From Elusimicrobiales bacterium (GTDB taxonomy: Bacteria; Elusimicrobiota; Elusimicrobia; Elusimicrobiales; UBA9959): a DNA stretch of 64,000 nt. The notes under the pieces were generated by a model. The model searched no databases. It was not told where the DNA came from and saw only the letters and a program-made list of their open reading frames with translations. Made by a program: the position numbers and the translations under genes. Location of the stretch: positions 1 to 64,000 of the forward strand of contig JAMPXK010000007.1 in the NCBI GenBank assembly GCA_023701245.1. Direction: 5' to 3'. Positions 21,632 to 30,233 of this stretch are shown in pieces (positions within the stretch are counted from its first letter, which is position 1; each line of letters begins with the position of its first letter).

Positions 21632-24202
21632 TTAATCCAAAAGTTTCGAGAGCGCCGCGGCCAGGTCCTCTACCCGGTACGGCTTGGACAGGACGCCGTC
21701 GAAACCGTGCGTCGAATACTCGGCCATGATCGGGTCTTCGGCATAACCGCTGGAGACTATCACCTTGGCGGCAGGGTCTATCTGCTTAAGGCGCTTCACT
21801 GCCTCAGCCCCGCCCATGCCGCCGGCTATGGTCAGGTCCATGATGGCGGCGGCAAAAGGCCGGCCGGCGGCCCGCGCGTCGCCCCAGGCCTTAAGCGCGT
21901 CCTCGCCCCTGACGGCCACCTCCGCTTCGAAACCCAGGGCCGCCAGCATCCGGCGCAGGGCTTTGTAGACGACTTCTTCGTCGTCGAGGATAAGCACACG
22001 GCCTCCGCTCTTCAGCTGTTTTCCGGCCGTTGCGCCGGCCGCGGGCTGCGCGGCCTTGTCGGTCAGAGGCAGATAAACGGTAAAGACGCTCCCCGCGCCG
22101 GACGCGGAACTGGCGCAGATGTGACCGTCATGCTTTACTATTATGGAGCGCGCCACCGCCAGGCCCAGACCGCGCCCGCTGCCCTTGGTGCTGAAATACG
22201 GCTCGAAAAGCCGGGCCATTACCGGTTCAGGGATGCCGCCGCCGGAGTCACGGACGGAGAATTCGGCGTACCGGCCCGGCGGCAGATGAACGGCTTCCAC
22301 GGCGGCATGGGAAGCCAGGTCCAGGGAAACTTGTATAGCGCCGCCGCCGGGCATGGACTGGGCGGCGTTGAGCGCCAGGTTCTGCACCACCTGGAAAAGC
22401 TGGTCCCTGTCCCCCATTACGGTAAAAGAACCGTCGGGCAGCTTCAACTCGGGCTTCACCGGGGAACCGTGCAGGGAGAAAGAAACGGCTTCCCTGACCA
22501 GTTTGGAGAGGTCCAGCGGGAACTTGACCGGCTCGCCGCCTGAAGCGAAGGTGAGCAGCTGGCGAGCCAGGCCTTTGGCCGCCAGGCACGCGGAGTCGGC
22601 CTCTTCCATCAGTTCTTTAAGGTCGCCGCCTTCCGCGGAGATCTTCCTGATAAGGGAAATATTGCCGGCTATCCCGGTAAGGATATTGTTGAAATCGTGG
22701 GCGATACCGCCGGCCAGGGTTCCTAAGGACTCCAGCTTCTGGGCCACACGCATGGCCTCTTCTGCGCGCTTCATCTCGGTAATATCCCAGATTATGCCGT
22801 CTATACGTTCCGGGGCACCCATACTGTCGCGCCGCAGAAGCCCGCGGGCCGCGAGGTGATGTGTGGAGCCGTCGGGCCAGACCGCGCGGTATTCCATCGA
22901 ATACTGACCGCCGGTCTCCACCACCCGCGCCAGGGCGCTCTTGACCCTGCTCCTGTCAGCCGGGTGCAGCGCGGAAAAAAATTCCTCCGCCCGCCCGGTA
23001 AATGAGGCGTGATCCAAGCCCAGCAGCCGGCAGACCTGCTCGTCGAAATGGCGGCGGTTCTCTTTGATGTCCAGGTACCAGGTCCCCATGCGCGCGGAAC
23101 GCAGCGCCAGGCCCAGCCGCTCGGCGGTGTCCCTAAGGCAGGCCTCTCCATTTTTGCGCGCGGTGATATCCTGCGCGTAGCCTTTCAGCACCGCCGGCTT
23201 GCCCGTCTCGTCTTTGACCAGTTCGGAGGCCTCGGCGTGAACCCAGTGCAGGCTGCCGTCCGGCCAGAGCACCCGGTACTCCAGCGGCGCCGGTTTGTTG
23301 GCCTCGATGACCTGGCGGTTAGAGGCCTCCACGGCGGCTTTGTCGTCCGGGTGGATGGCGCTCGCCAGCACATCGGCCAGGTTGCCGCCAAATCCGGTTT
23401 TATCTATACCGAAGATGGAATACATCTCGTCGGACCAACTGAGGAGGTTGGTCTTAATATCCCAGCGCCAGGTACCCAGTTTAGCCACCCGCAAGGCCCC
23501 AGAAAGGACTTTTTCCGCCTCTATACGGCCCTCGTAATCGTCCCGGGTTTCGGCCATAAGGCGGCGGTTGACGATAAGAAAAAGGCTGTAGGTCAGCAGG
23601 ATCACAAGGCCGGAATAAAGAAGGAAAAGCGCGGTATCCGTGGGGCAGGGGTCGAAGAAGTCATGGGAATGCCGCCAAAAGAGCGCGGAAATTATGCGGG
23701 CCAGGCTGACCAGTATGAACGCGGAGAAGGTGTGAGCGGCCGCCCTCCCCAGGCGCCGCAGCCCGCTCGGGTAGGAGCGCAGCAGCACGATTATCCTGAG
23801 GCTGTAAAAAACGAGAAAAACGTTGAAGTTTATGTTGCGCGCCGGAAAGTCGGGGTCCAGAATGGAGAAGTAATAATGAATGGCCGCGAACAGGGCCAAC
23901 GCGGCGATATTAAGCCGGTCCAGGGACGGGAATCCCGCAAAACTGGCCAGCCCGGAGTAAAGCAGCGCCACGCCGCCCAGCGCCAGCACGTTGGCGACGA
24001 CCATCGACAGAAGGTCTGGGATCTGCCCGCGCAGCATTATCAGCACCATCCCGGCCAGCTGCAGCACGAAGGTCGCTACCCAGAATTCCAGGCCGCGATA
24101 ACGCTCCCGGTTATTGCGCCACAACAGCCAGACGACAACGGTACAGACCAGGTGCGTCAGCAGCTGGCTGAAAAGCACGGTGCGTATATCCAGAAAATCC
24201 AT
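21632..24202 (-). CDS. Membrane hybrid histidine kinase with C-terminal receiver
   Basis: 856 aa. The N-terminal 215 residues hold six or seven membrane helices (7TM-like sensor). Two PAS/PAC units follow (about 230-355 and 358-480), then a HisKA domain with H502 (GGIAHDFNNILTGI), an ATPase domain (LALNAAQSMPGGG, DSGGGI, GRGLGLAV), and a receiver with D789 (AIMDLTIAGGMGG). The first acidic residues (DDEE) and KPYRVEDL switch are intact. It probably phosphorelays to another protein. It shares an operon with the metal permease, so it may sense metal or redox, which is inference from context only. Confidence 0.9.
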   Translation of the reverse strand: MDFLDIRTVLFSQLLTHLVCTVVVWLLWRNNRERYRGLEFWVATFVLQLAGMVLIMLRGQIPDLLSMVVANVLALGGVALLYSGLASFAGFPSLDRLNIAALALFAAIHYYFSILDPDFPARNINFNVFLVFYSLRIIVLLRSYPSGLRRLGRAAAHTFSAFILVSLARIISALFWRHSHDFFDPCPTDTALFLLYSGLVILLTYSLFLIVNRRLMAETRDDYEGRIEAEKVLSGALRVAKLGTWRWDIKTNLLSWSDEMYSIFGIDKTGFGGNLADVLASAIHPDDKAAVEASNRQVIEANKPAPLEYRVLWPDGSLHWVHAEASELVKDETGKPAVLKGYAQDITARKNGEACLRDTAERLGLALRSARMGTWYLDIKENRRHFDEQVCRLLGLDHASFTGRAEEFFSALHPADRSRVKSALARVVETGGQYSMEYRAVWPDGSTHHLAARGLLRRDSMGAPERIDGIIWDITEMKRAEEAMRVAQKLESLGTLAGGIAHDFNNILTGIAGNISLIRKISAEGGDLKELMEEADSACLAAKGLARQLLTFASGGEPVKFPLDLSKLVREAVSFSLHGSPVKPELKLPDGSFTVMGDRDQLFQVVQNLALNAAQSMPGGGAIQVSLDLASHAAVEAVHLPPGRYAEFSVRDSGGGIPEPVMARLFEPYFSTKGSGRGLGLAVARSIIVKHDGHICASSASGAGSVFTVYLPLTDKAAQPAAGATAGKQLKSGGRVLILDDEEVVYKALRRMLAALGFEAEVAVRGEDALKAWGDARAAGRPFAAAIMDLTIAGGMGGAEAVKRLKQIDPAAKVIVSSGYAEDPIMAEYSTHGFDGVLSKPYRVEDLAAALSKLLD

Positions 24203-24247
24203 ACCGATATTCTCCCAGACCAGCGGCTAAAAGTCAACCGGAGCGGC

Positions 24248-24282
24248 TAAAAAAAACGGCCGGGCTGCCCCGGCCGTTCCCC
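24248..24282 (-). terminator. Intrinsic terminator after dut
   Basis: On the minus strand AACGGCCGGG, loop GCA, CCCGGCCGTT followed by a T-run. It lies about 20 bp after the dut stop and closes the nrdR-nrdD-nrdG-dut direction. Confidence 0.85.
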
Positions 24283-24299
24283 AGGCGGTCGCCTGCGCC

Positions 24300-24743
24300 T
24301 TAATGCTTGCCGGTGCTGCCGAAGCCGCCTTCGCCGCGGGTGGTGGCGGCCAGTTCCGCGGTCTCGCGGAATTCGGCGTGCTTTACTTTGGCGAAGACCA
24401 TCTGCGCCACTTTCTCGCCTTTCTTTATCTCGTAGGGGGTCTTGGGGTCGAGGTTCACCAGGATGACACCGACTTCGCCGCGGTAAGGGGCGTCCACGGT
24501 GCCGGGGGTGTTGAGCACGGAGATGCCGTGCTTGAGGGCGAGGCCGCTCTTGGGGCGCACCTGGCCTTCGTAACCTTCGGGGATGGCCATCTTGAGGCCG
24601 GTGGGCACCAGCACGCGCGCGCCGGGCTGCAGGGTGTGGTCGATAACAGAATACAGGTCCACGCCGGCGTCGCCGTGGTGGGCGTAGGCGGGCAATTTGG
24701 CCTCGGGATTTATTTTCTGTATCTCTATTTCCAGTTTTGACAT
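24300..24743 (-). CDS. dut: dUTP diphosphatase
   Basis: Trimeric dUTPase that hydrolyses dUTP to dUMP, keeping uracil out of DNA and feeding dTMP synthesis (147 aa). Motifs I-V are all readable: HHGDAGVDLYS, RPKSGLALKHGI, LNTPGTVDAPYRGEVGVILVN, KGEKVAQMVF, and the Arg/Gly-rich tail RGEGGFGSTGKH. GAGG precedes the ATG. It starts 4 bp after nrdG ends, so the deoxynucleotide genes are co-transcribed. Confidence 0.96.
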   Translation of the reverse strand: MSKLEIEIQKINPEAKLPAYAHHGDAGVDLYSVIDHTLQPGARVLVPTGLKMAIPEGYEGQVRPKSGLALKHGISVLNTPGTVDAPYRGEVGVILVNLDPKTPYEIKKGEKVAQMVFAKVKHAEFRETAELAATTRGEGGFGSTGKH

Positions 24744-24747
24744 TGTA

Positions 24748-25473
24748 TTATCCTCTTACCTGGGTATTGGGCAGGTGCTTGAGCACTTCCTTGTGGATGT
24801 CCTGTAAAAGCTGCGGCGGGGTTTCCGGGAAATTCTCCAGGCGCTTGTCCAGCAGGCCGTCTTTGCGGGGCACGAACTTCTGCACGTAGTACTTGTGCGC
24901 CGGCGTGCCGGTGGCCTGTATGATATGGCGCGCCGCGGCCGCCATCTCCTGCACGGTGAGGAAGGAGATCTCCCCGTCGCCGCGCACTACCGGCGCCACC
25001 GTGGTGCGGAACTCGTAAACCGGGAACCGGGCCACCAGGCGCAGGCTTTCGTCCATGGCCGAGCAATGCCCCTCCACGCCGGCGGTCTCGGGCCAGAGGA
25101 ACTTGGGACCTTTCACGTCCATGGCCACGTAGTCCACGAGTTTTCCGGCCAGCAGGCGCTCCAGCACTTTGGGATTGCTGCCGTTGGTGTCGAGCTTTAC
25201 AGACAGCCCTTTGGCGCGCACCTTCTCGATGAAAGGGACGAGGTCCGGCTGCAGGGTGGGCTCGCCGCCGCAGATCACTACGCCGTTGACCCAGTCTTTT
25301 ACGGTGTCGAGGTAGTCGAAGAACCCGGCGTCGCCGATATCTTTGGCGTTGGCCAGCAGGGGTGCGGCGTGGCAATGGGGACAGAGGTAATTGCAGCCGG
25401 GCGTAAAAGCCACCGCCGCTATCCGCCCCGGATAGTCAATAAGATTAAACCCTAAAGCCGCGCCTATTTTCAT
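24748..25473 (-). CDS. nrdG: Anaerobic ribonucleotide reductase activating protein (radical SAM)
   Basis: Radical SAM activase that installs the glycyl radical on NrdD (241 aa). Cluster ligands lie in FTPGCNYLCPHCHA (CxxxCxxC), followed by VVICGGEPTLQ. The N-terminal GFNLIDYPGRIAAVAF is the long NrdG form. The ATG at 25473 has no Shine-Dalgarno sequence; instead TAATTAT ends 6 bp upstream, so the transcript may start at the ATG. The frame is open to 25614, but that part is the inverted repeat element at 25516-25654. nrdD is upstream on the same strand across the repeat pair. Confidence 0.88.
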   Translation of the reverse strand: MKIGAALGFNLIDYPGRIAAVAFTPGCNYLCPHCHAAPLLANAKDIGDAGFFDYLDTVKDWVNGVVICGGEPTLQPDLVPFIEKVRAKGLSVKLDTNGSNPKVLERLLAGKLVDYVAMDVKGPKFLWPETAGVEGHCSAMDESLRLVARFPVYEFRTTVAPVVRGDGEISFLTVQEMAAAARHIIQATGTPAHKYYVQKFVPRKDGLLDKRLENFPETPPQLLQDIHKEVLKHLPNTQVRG

Positions 25474-25515
25474 GTTTGGATAATTAAAGCACGAGATTCC
25501 CGGTCGGTGCTGCCA

Positions 25516-25654
25516 CAGGGGGGCAGAACGCAAAAACAGGGTCGCTGCGGTGTCGCCTCGCTCCACCCGCACACCGTGCTCGCCCTTCCCTGTCTCGGCC
25601 CTCGCGCTATGCAAGCTCGGGCCTCCGACAGGGTTTTGCTAACCTGCCCCCCTG
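25516..25654 (-). repeat. Structured repeat, copy A (minus orientation)
   Basis: 139 bp bounded by perfect 11-bp inverted arms CAGGGGGGCAG / CTGCCCCCCTG. Just inside, read on the minus strand, it begins GTTAGCAAAACCCT and ends GTTTTTGCGTT, which are imperfect inverted ends. The core contains CGGAGGCCC...GGGCC and GAGCACGGTGTGCG hairpins. The same layout with different arm sequence recurs at 25693-25810 and 47421-47537. It sits 42 bp upstream of the nrdG start. Non-coding by appearance. Confidence 0.85.
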
Positions 25655-25692
25655 CGTCAGCCCCTCAGACATTTATTCACGTATGCGGATGA

Positions 25693-25810
25693 CAAGGGGA
25701 CAGGGTGAGCAAAACCCTCGCGGAGGCCGAGCCTTGCGCAGCGGCGAGGCCGAGTGGGGAGCGGCGGCCACGGTGTGGCCGACCGCGTGTTTTGCGTTCC
25801 TGTCCCCTTG
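25693..25810 (+). repeat. Structured repeat, copy B (plus orientation)
   Basis: 118 bp with perfect 12-bp inverted arms CAAGGGGACAGG / CCTGTCCCCTTG. Inner ends are GTGAGCAAAACCCT and GTTTTGCGTT. The conserved hairpin reads GGCCACGGTGTGGCC, extending by compensating changes the shorter GCACGGTGTGC of copies A and C. It lies head-to-head with copy A, 38 bp apart, and 12 bp past the nrdD stop. The pair fills the 349-bp nrdD-nrdG gap, which holds no gene. Confidence 0.85.
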
Positions 25811-25822
25811 GCGTCCGCTCGC

Positions 25823-28800
25823 CTACTTTACGGCGTAGGCGCCTTCCACCATCTTGTAGTATTCCACTTCCTTGCGGTGCACCGGCTTGCCGCGCTTGAA
25901 CTCCAGCTCGTAGCGCGACGCGGTGCCGTTATTCTTGACGAGCACGGTGGGGATGGGGTCCAGCGGCACGTTCCAGCGGGCGGCCGTCAGGCGAGCCTCG
26001 GGCGTGGTCAGGTCGTGGAATTCCACCGGGATCTCCATGCCCTTTTCCTTCAGGGCCTTGGTCAGCGCCACCTTGGCCTCCTCGCACATGCCGCAGCCGG
26101 CCTTGCCGAACACCATCACTTTCTTGGACGGGTCCTTTTCGTGCAGCCAGCTCACCTTCGGGGAGAAGTCCGCGTAGTGGTGCGCCACGGCCTCACGGGC
26201 GCGGCTGATCTCCAGCTGGGAATCGTTCCAGCCGGGGAGGTTGGAGAAGTAACCGACGATCTTGGTGCGCTTGGTCATGTTCTCGCTGCCGCATTTGCCG
26301 CACTTGTCCTTGAAGCCGAAGTAGTTGGTATGGCAGCCGTTGCAGTGCGTGAACTCCGGGGACACGGTTACCTGGGAAGCCCTGGTATTGCGGTAGGTCT
26401 TCTCTATCAGCGTGCCGATGCTCTCCGGCGGGATCTGGCTCTCGCCGCAGTACACGTGGATGATGGAACCGGATTCTATCATGTCGTGGAACTTGCTCTG
26501 CAGTTCGATGCGGTCCAGGATGCTCACGTCCGCGCCGGGGTTGAGGTGGATGGAGTTGGTGTAGTACGGGGCCTTCACCAGGTCGCCCTTGATCACCTTC
26601 TTGGCCTCGGGGTAGCGGGCCATGTCGCCCTTGGCGAGCTTCTGCGTGGCCGATTCCGCCGGGGTTTCCTCCAGGGTCACCTTCAGGCCGGTCTGCGCCT
26701 TAAGATCGTTGATCTTGGTGTACATGTAGTCTATGACCTGCAGGCCGGTCTCGTAGGCGTCCTTGCCCTCATGCAGCTCTTTGCCGGTGAGGTACTGCAC
26801 CACCTCGTTGAGGCCGATAAGGCCCATGATGTAGGTGGCCTTCTCCAGGTTCACGTAAGGCGTGCCGTCGTCCGAGGCCACGCCGAGCGAGCGCAGCGGG
26901 GAGCCGTCGGTGTCCAGCAGGGTCTGCGTGTAGGCCTTCTTCTCCAGGTGGGCGCGCATGGCTATGTCCATGGCGCGGCCGATCTGGTCCAGCGTGCCCT
27001 GCAGGGTCTTGCCTTTGAAGGCGGCCTGCGGCAGGTTGATGGTCACGTTCTGGAAACCCGTGAAGCGGATGTTCTCGGGGTGCTTGAGCAGGTACGGGTC
27101 GGTGACCTTTTCCTTGAGGCGGCAGCACTGGGCGAGCGTCGCCCCGGCGCCGTCGCGGTCGAACATGAAGTAAGTGGAGCCGTTCTTGGTGGCCAGGCGG
27201 CAGCCGTAGTCGTACACTTCGCGCTCGTCGGGGTTCTCCAGGGCTTCCTTGCTCACGTGCAGGTCGCACTTGGGGAAGGCGAACTGGATGCCGTACTTGT
27301 CGCCGTCCTCCCATACCTTCATGAGCTCGATGGCGAACTCCTGCGAGGTCTTCACCATGCGGGGGTCGCCATAGGTGATGAACTTGCGGCCGTCGGCGGG
27401 ATGCACCACGTCGCCGTTGCGGCTGTCGCCGTCCACACCCTTGAAGCGCGGCGCCTCGTCCACCAGCTCTATATTGCCGGCGGCGTCTTCCAGCATGTAC
27501 TTGCCGCCGGGGCCCATGGCCGGCACATTGTGCATATACTGCGGCACGCCGGTGTGGATGTTAAAGTCTATGAACAGCGTCTGGCCGCCGCGGCTGAACG
27601 CGTTCTGGCTGGCGGAGAAGATGAGGTTCTGGGCTATCTGGCGCATTTCCCGGCGGGAATGCTTGGAGAGCACGCGCACCTCGCCGGTCTTCTTGAAGTA
27701 GGGGACCGGGGTGCCGTCCTGCAGGCTGACGGAGCCAGCCTCCACCATGGCTTCCAGCGCGTCTTTCTTCAGGCGCACGGGCTTGCCTTCCAGCTCGCCT
27801 TCCACCATCACCTCGGGGCAGTTGAGCATGGGCGCGTAGAGGATGTTGAGGAAGCCGAACCCCAGCGCCCCGGCGTAGCGGCTCTGCATGGCCGCCAGGA
27901 AAGTCTGGATATGGCCGTTGAGCACCATGGCGGACTTGGCCGGGCGGCTCTTGTTCTGCAGGTTGGACACGATCTTGTCCAGGCCGTACTTCTTTATATA
28001 TTCCACGGAATGGGAAGAGCAGTACACGCGCTGGGGGTAGCCCAGGTCGTGGATGTGCACCATGCCGTTGTTGTGGGCCTGCGCCACTTCCTCGCTGAAC
28101 ACCTTGCGCAGGTTGTACTGCTTCAGCACGTATTCCGCTATGCCCAGGTTCACGGCCTCGGGGTTATTGGTGGTGATGTTGGAGTTTTCCTTGCTGTTGC
28201 CTATCACCAGGCTCTCCACGGTGGAGATGGGCATGGCCAGCGCCGAGTTCTTGAGCGGGATGCCCATCATGGACAGGTGGGATTCCGCTATGCGGCGCAG
28301 GAACTGCGTGTCGTAGCTCTTGGTGCCGTACTTCTCGGAGAGCTCGTAGGCGTTGTTCTCGGTCTCCTTGGCTATCATGGCGGCCAGGTCCGGGGTCAGC
28401 GCGTATTCCTTCTCCAGGGCCTCGGCCAGCTTCTTGCGGGAGAAAGGCTCTATGGTCTCGTTGGTGATGCTCTGCACCAGCAGCATCTGGTCGGTGATGT
28501 CGGCCTTGCCGGCCTTCTTCTTGACGGTCAGGCCGCTGCGGCGCACGCGGTTGCGGTCCAGGGCGTAAAATTCGAACTTGTCGGCGGTGCGGTCGAACTT
28601 CTTCTCGCGCAGCACGGTAACGCACATGGCGTTGGAATCGTCCACGGTGGGAATGGCGCCCTTAAGGGTAAATTCGGTATTGAGCCGGCGGGCCACTTCG
28701 TTGGCCACGTCCACGGCCTTGTCTTCGTCGCGGCCGCCCAGGGTAAGGGCCGCCTTGGAGATGGCGGTCTTTATCTTGTCCAGGTTGAAAGGCGCCACTT

Positions 28801-28843
28801 TGCCGTCACGCTTCTTGATCACTTTCGGAAAAAATTCGTTCAT
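25823..28843 (-). CDS. nrdD: Anaerobic ribonucleoside-triphosphate reductase with C-terminal glutaredoxin-like domain
   Basis: Class III ribonucleotide reductase making dNTPs without oxygen (1006 aa; usual length about 600-750). An ATP-cone is at residues 1-95 (PKVIKKRDGKVAPFNLDKI). The catalytic glycyl-radical domain follows, and the zinc site HCNGCHTNYFGFKDKCGKCG is around 838-857. The radical Gly is about G864 in RTKIVGYF. After the usual end comes an extra domain of about 95 residues with C917-G-M-C920 (VFGKAGCGMCEEAKVALTKAL) and a cis-Pro-like DPIPTVLV, a glutaredoxin/thioredoxin fold that could supply electrons. It lies 32 bp downstream of nrdR. Confidence 0.95.
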   Translation of the reverse strand: MNEFFPKVIKKRDGKVAPFNLDKIKTAISKAALTLGGRDEDKAVDVANEVARRLNTEFTLKGAIPTVDDSNAMCVTVLREKKFDRTADKFEFYALDRNRVRRSGLTVKKKAGKADITDQMLLVQSITNETIEPFSRKKLAEALEKEYALTPDLAAMIAKETENNAYELSEKYGTKSYDTQFLRRIAESHLSMMGIPLKNSALAMPISTVESLVIGNSKENSNITTNNPEAVNLGIAEYVLKQYNLRKVFSEEVAQAHNNGMVHIHDLGYPQRVYCSSHSVEYIKKYGLDKIVSNLQNKSRPAKSAMVLNGHIQTFLAAMQSRYAGALGFGFLNILYAPMLNCPEVMVEGELEGKPVRLKKDALEAMVEAGSVSLQDGTPVPYFKKTGEVRVLSKHSRREMRQIAQNLIFSASQNAFSRGGQTLFIDFNIHTGVPQYMHNVPAMGPGGKYMLEDAAGNIELVDEAPRFKGVDGDSRNGDVVHPADGRKFITYGDPRMVKTSQEFAIELMKVWEDGDKYGIQFAFPKCDLHVSKEALENPDEREVYDYGCRLATKNGSTYFMFDRDGAGATLAQCCRLKEKVTDPYLLKHPENIRFTGFQNVTINLPQAAFKGKTLQGTLDQIGRAMDIAMRAHLEKKAYTQTLLDTDGSPLRSLGVASDDGTPYVNLEKATYIMGLIGLNEVVQYLTGKELHEGKDAYETGLQVIDYMYTKINDLKAQTGLKVTLEETPAESATQKLAKGDMARYPEAKKVIKGDLVKAPYYTNSIHLNPGADVSILDRIELQSKFHDMIESGSIIHVYCGESQIPPESIGTLIEKTYRNTRASQVTVSPEFTHCNGCHTNYFGFKDKCGKCGSENMTKRTKIVGYFSNLPGWNDSQLEISRAREAVAHHYADFSPKVSWLHEKDPSKKVMVFGKAGCGMCEEAKVALTKALKEKGMEIPVEFHDLTTPEARLTAARWNVPLDPIPTVLVKNNGTASRYELEFKRGKPVHRKEVEYYKMVEGAYAVK

Positions 28844-28875
28844 TTTATGTCTTGTCCCCTCTTAAATTTCTGATT

Positions 28876-29325
28876 TCACTTCTTAATGGATTTTATCTCT
28901 TTCTCGAAATCCGTCACGTCCTCGAAATCCTTGTAGATGGACGCGAACCGGATATACGCGACTTTGTCGAGCTTCTTGAGTTTCTTGGCCACCAGCTCCC
29001 CTATCAGGCCGCTGGGGATCTCGTATTTATCCTCGCTCCTCAAGACCGCTTCGATCTCACTGCCCGCCTCCTCCATTTTCTCCATGCTGACGTCCCGCTT
29101 CTGGCAGGACTTCACTATGCCGTTCATCAGCTTGTCGCGCAGGAAACTTTCGCGCCGGCCGTCCTTCTTGATGACGACCAGCGGGTGGGATTCTATGCGC
29201 TCGTAGGTGGTGAACCGCTTCTCGCACTTTTCGCATTCGCGCCGGCGCCGTATTTCAAAGGCTTCGGACGAGTCACGGCTGTCCGTCACCTTGGTATCTT
29301 CGGCTCCGCAGAATGGGCATTTCAT
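28876..29325 (-). CDS. nrdR: Transcriptional repressor NrdR
   Basis: Zinc-ribbon/ATP-cone repressor of ribonucleotide reductase genes that senses ATP and dATP (149 aa, standard). The zinc ribbon uses CPFC (residues 3-6) and CEKC, with the DNA-contacting RRRRECEKCEKRFTTYERIE, and the ATP-cone runs from residue 49 (VVIKKDGRRESFLRDKL). It is the first gene of nrdR-nrdD-nrdG-dut, so it probably represses its own operon; putative boxes lie upstream (29377-29455). A 7-bp GAAA-loop hairpin (29348-29365) occupies its leader. Confidence 0.95.
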   Translation of the reverse strand: MKCPFCGAEDTKVTDSRDSSEAFEIRRRRECEKCEKRFTTYERIESHPLVVIKKDGRRESFLRDKLMNGIVKSCQKRDVSMEKMEEAGSEIEAVLRSEDKYEIPSGLIGELVAKKLKKLDKVAYIRFASIYKDFEDVTDFEKEIKSIKK

Positions 29326-29716
29326 CTTTTCTTTTTTCCCTGTTCACGAGGGCCGAAAGGCCCTCCGGGCGTGGCCGGTACTATACTATCCTCGGCACTC
29401 GCCAGACTACTATACATTGTGCTTTAAACTGCCCCCGCCACTATTAGTAGTAGTGCGGATATTTTACACCATATGGGATTTTTTATGCAAATTTCAGGCC
29501 GTTTTTCATTGGTAAAAATTAATGTTGACATAAAACACGGCAAATACAGCGCTCCGCGCGCGCGCAAAAAGCGGCCGGCGCGCGGCCTGTGACTTTGGGC
29601 ACATGTAACCGGCTGAGCATGGATAAAAGGCCCCCCGGAGGGTAGACTATCTGGTGACGGCGTCCGCGGGTCATTATTCATCTATTATCCCGGGGATACG
29701 GCGTCAAGGAGGCAGT
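29326..29716. other. 391-bp intergenic region between nrdR and the pilin gene
   Basis: No gene is seen. From the nrdR side it holds the hairpin GAGGGCC-GAAA-GGCCCTC (29348-29365), possible NrdR boxes (29377-29455), an AT-rich block with TTGACA at 29524-29529 lacking a convincing -10, a CG-rich alternating tract (GCGCGCGCGC near 29558), and the pilin leader ending in AAGGAGG. I see no known riboswitch in the leader. Confidence 0.5.
29377..29455. promoter_or_regulatory. Possible NrdR boxes upstream of nrdR
   Basis: The minus strand reads CACAATGTATAGTAG at 29407-29421, close to the NrdR consensus (CACWATATWTWGTG). TACTATAC recurs 29 bp away at 29379-29386, and a CACTA...TAGTG palindrome lies at 29439-29455. 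Paired boxes about three helical turns apart are normal for NrdR, but each match is imperfect. Confidence 0.35.
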
Positions 29717-30166
29717 ATGAAAGACAAGGCGAGGCAGGGGTTCACCCTGATAGAGCTGATGATAGTGGTGGCGATCATAGGTATCCTGGCGGCCATAGCG
29801 ATACCCAAGTTCGCCGACCTCATCAACAAGTCAAAAGAGGGCGCTACCAAAGGCGCGCTCTCTTCGGTCAGGAGCGCGCTGCAGGTGTACTACGGCGACA
29901 ACGAGGGCTGGTTCCCGACGGACACCCTGGCGATACTGACGGCCAACGCCAAGTACATCAATGAGATACCGGCGGCGAAGCTGCCGACCACCGGGCACGC
30001 GGACAGCCGCGACGTGGTGACGGCGGTGGACGAGACCGGCGGCTGGGCTTACTACAACGACCCGGCCAGCAGCGCCCTGTGGGGCACGTTCGTGGCGAAC
30101 TGCACCCATGAAGACATCAAAGGCCAGGGGATAACAGGGACCCAGGCCACGTGGTCCACCTTCTAA
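29717..30166 (+). CDS. Type IV pilin-like / pseudopilin protein
   Basis: 149 aa with a class III signal peptide: MKDKARQG|FTLIELM, cleavage after G8, Glu at mature position 5, then a hydrophobic N-terminal helix (VVAIIGILAAIAIPKF). The mature globular part is short and ends with a single Cys in FVANCTHEDI. AAGGAGG is ideal before the ATG at 29717. It is monocistronic with its own terminator. No pilus assembly gene is nearby, so whether it is a major pilin, a minor pilin or a type II secretion pseudopilin cannot be told. Confidence 0.9.
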   Translation: MKDKARQGFTLIELMIVVAIIGILAAIAIPKFADLINKSKEGATKGALSSVRSALQVYYGDNEGWFPTDTLAILTANAKYINEIPAAKLPTTGHADSRDVVTAVDETGGWAYYNDPASSALWGTFVANCTHEDIKGQGITGTQATWSTF

Positions 30167-30180
30167 CAGGAGGAAAGGAG

Positions 30181-30218
30181 AAAAAAAGACCCCGCGCCGT
30201 AAGCGCGGGGTCTTTTTT
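30181..30218. terminator. Bidirectional intrinsic terminator after the pilin gene
   Basis: AAAAAAAGACCCCGCGC, loop CGTAA, GCGCGGGGTCTTTTTT. It is shared by the pilin (plus) and TonB receptor (minus) genes. Confidence 0.9.
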
Positions 30219-30233
30219 GCGGGAGCGCCCGGG

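Noticed and set aside
25754-28873. 1039-codon open frame on the plus strand opposite nrdD
   Set aside because: It is the antisense shadow of a GC-rich gene: His/Val/Gly/Leu-rich with no domain, while the minus strand gives a complete NrdD with all motifs.
29524-29529. TTGACA as a -35 for the pilin gene
   Set aside because: No TATAAT-like hexamer occurs 16-18 bp downstream.
29560-29716. c-di-GMP or other riboswitch in the pilin leader
   Set aside because: None of the conserved GEMM-type blocks is present; only generic GC-rich stretches and a good ribosome site are seen.
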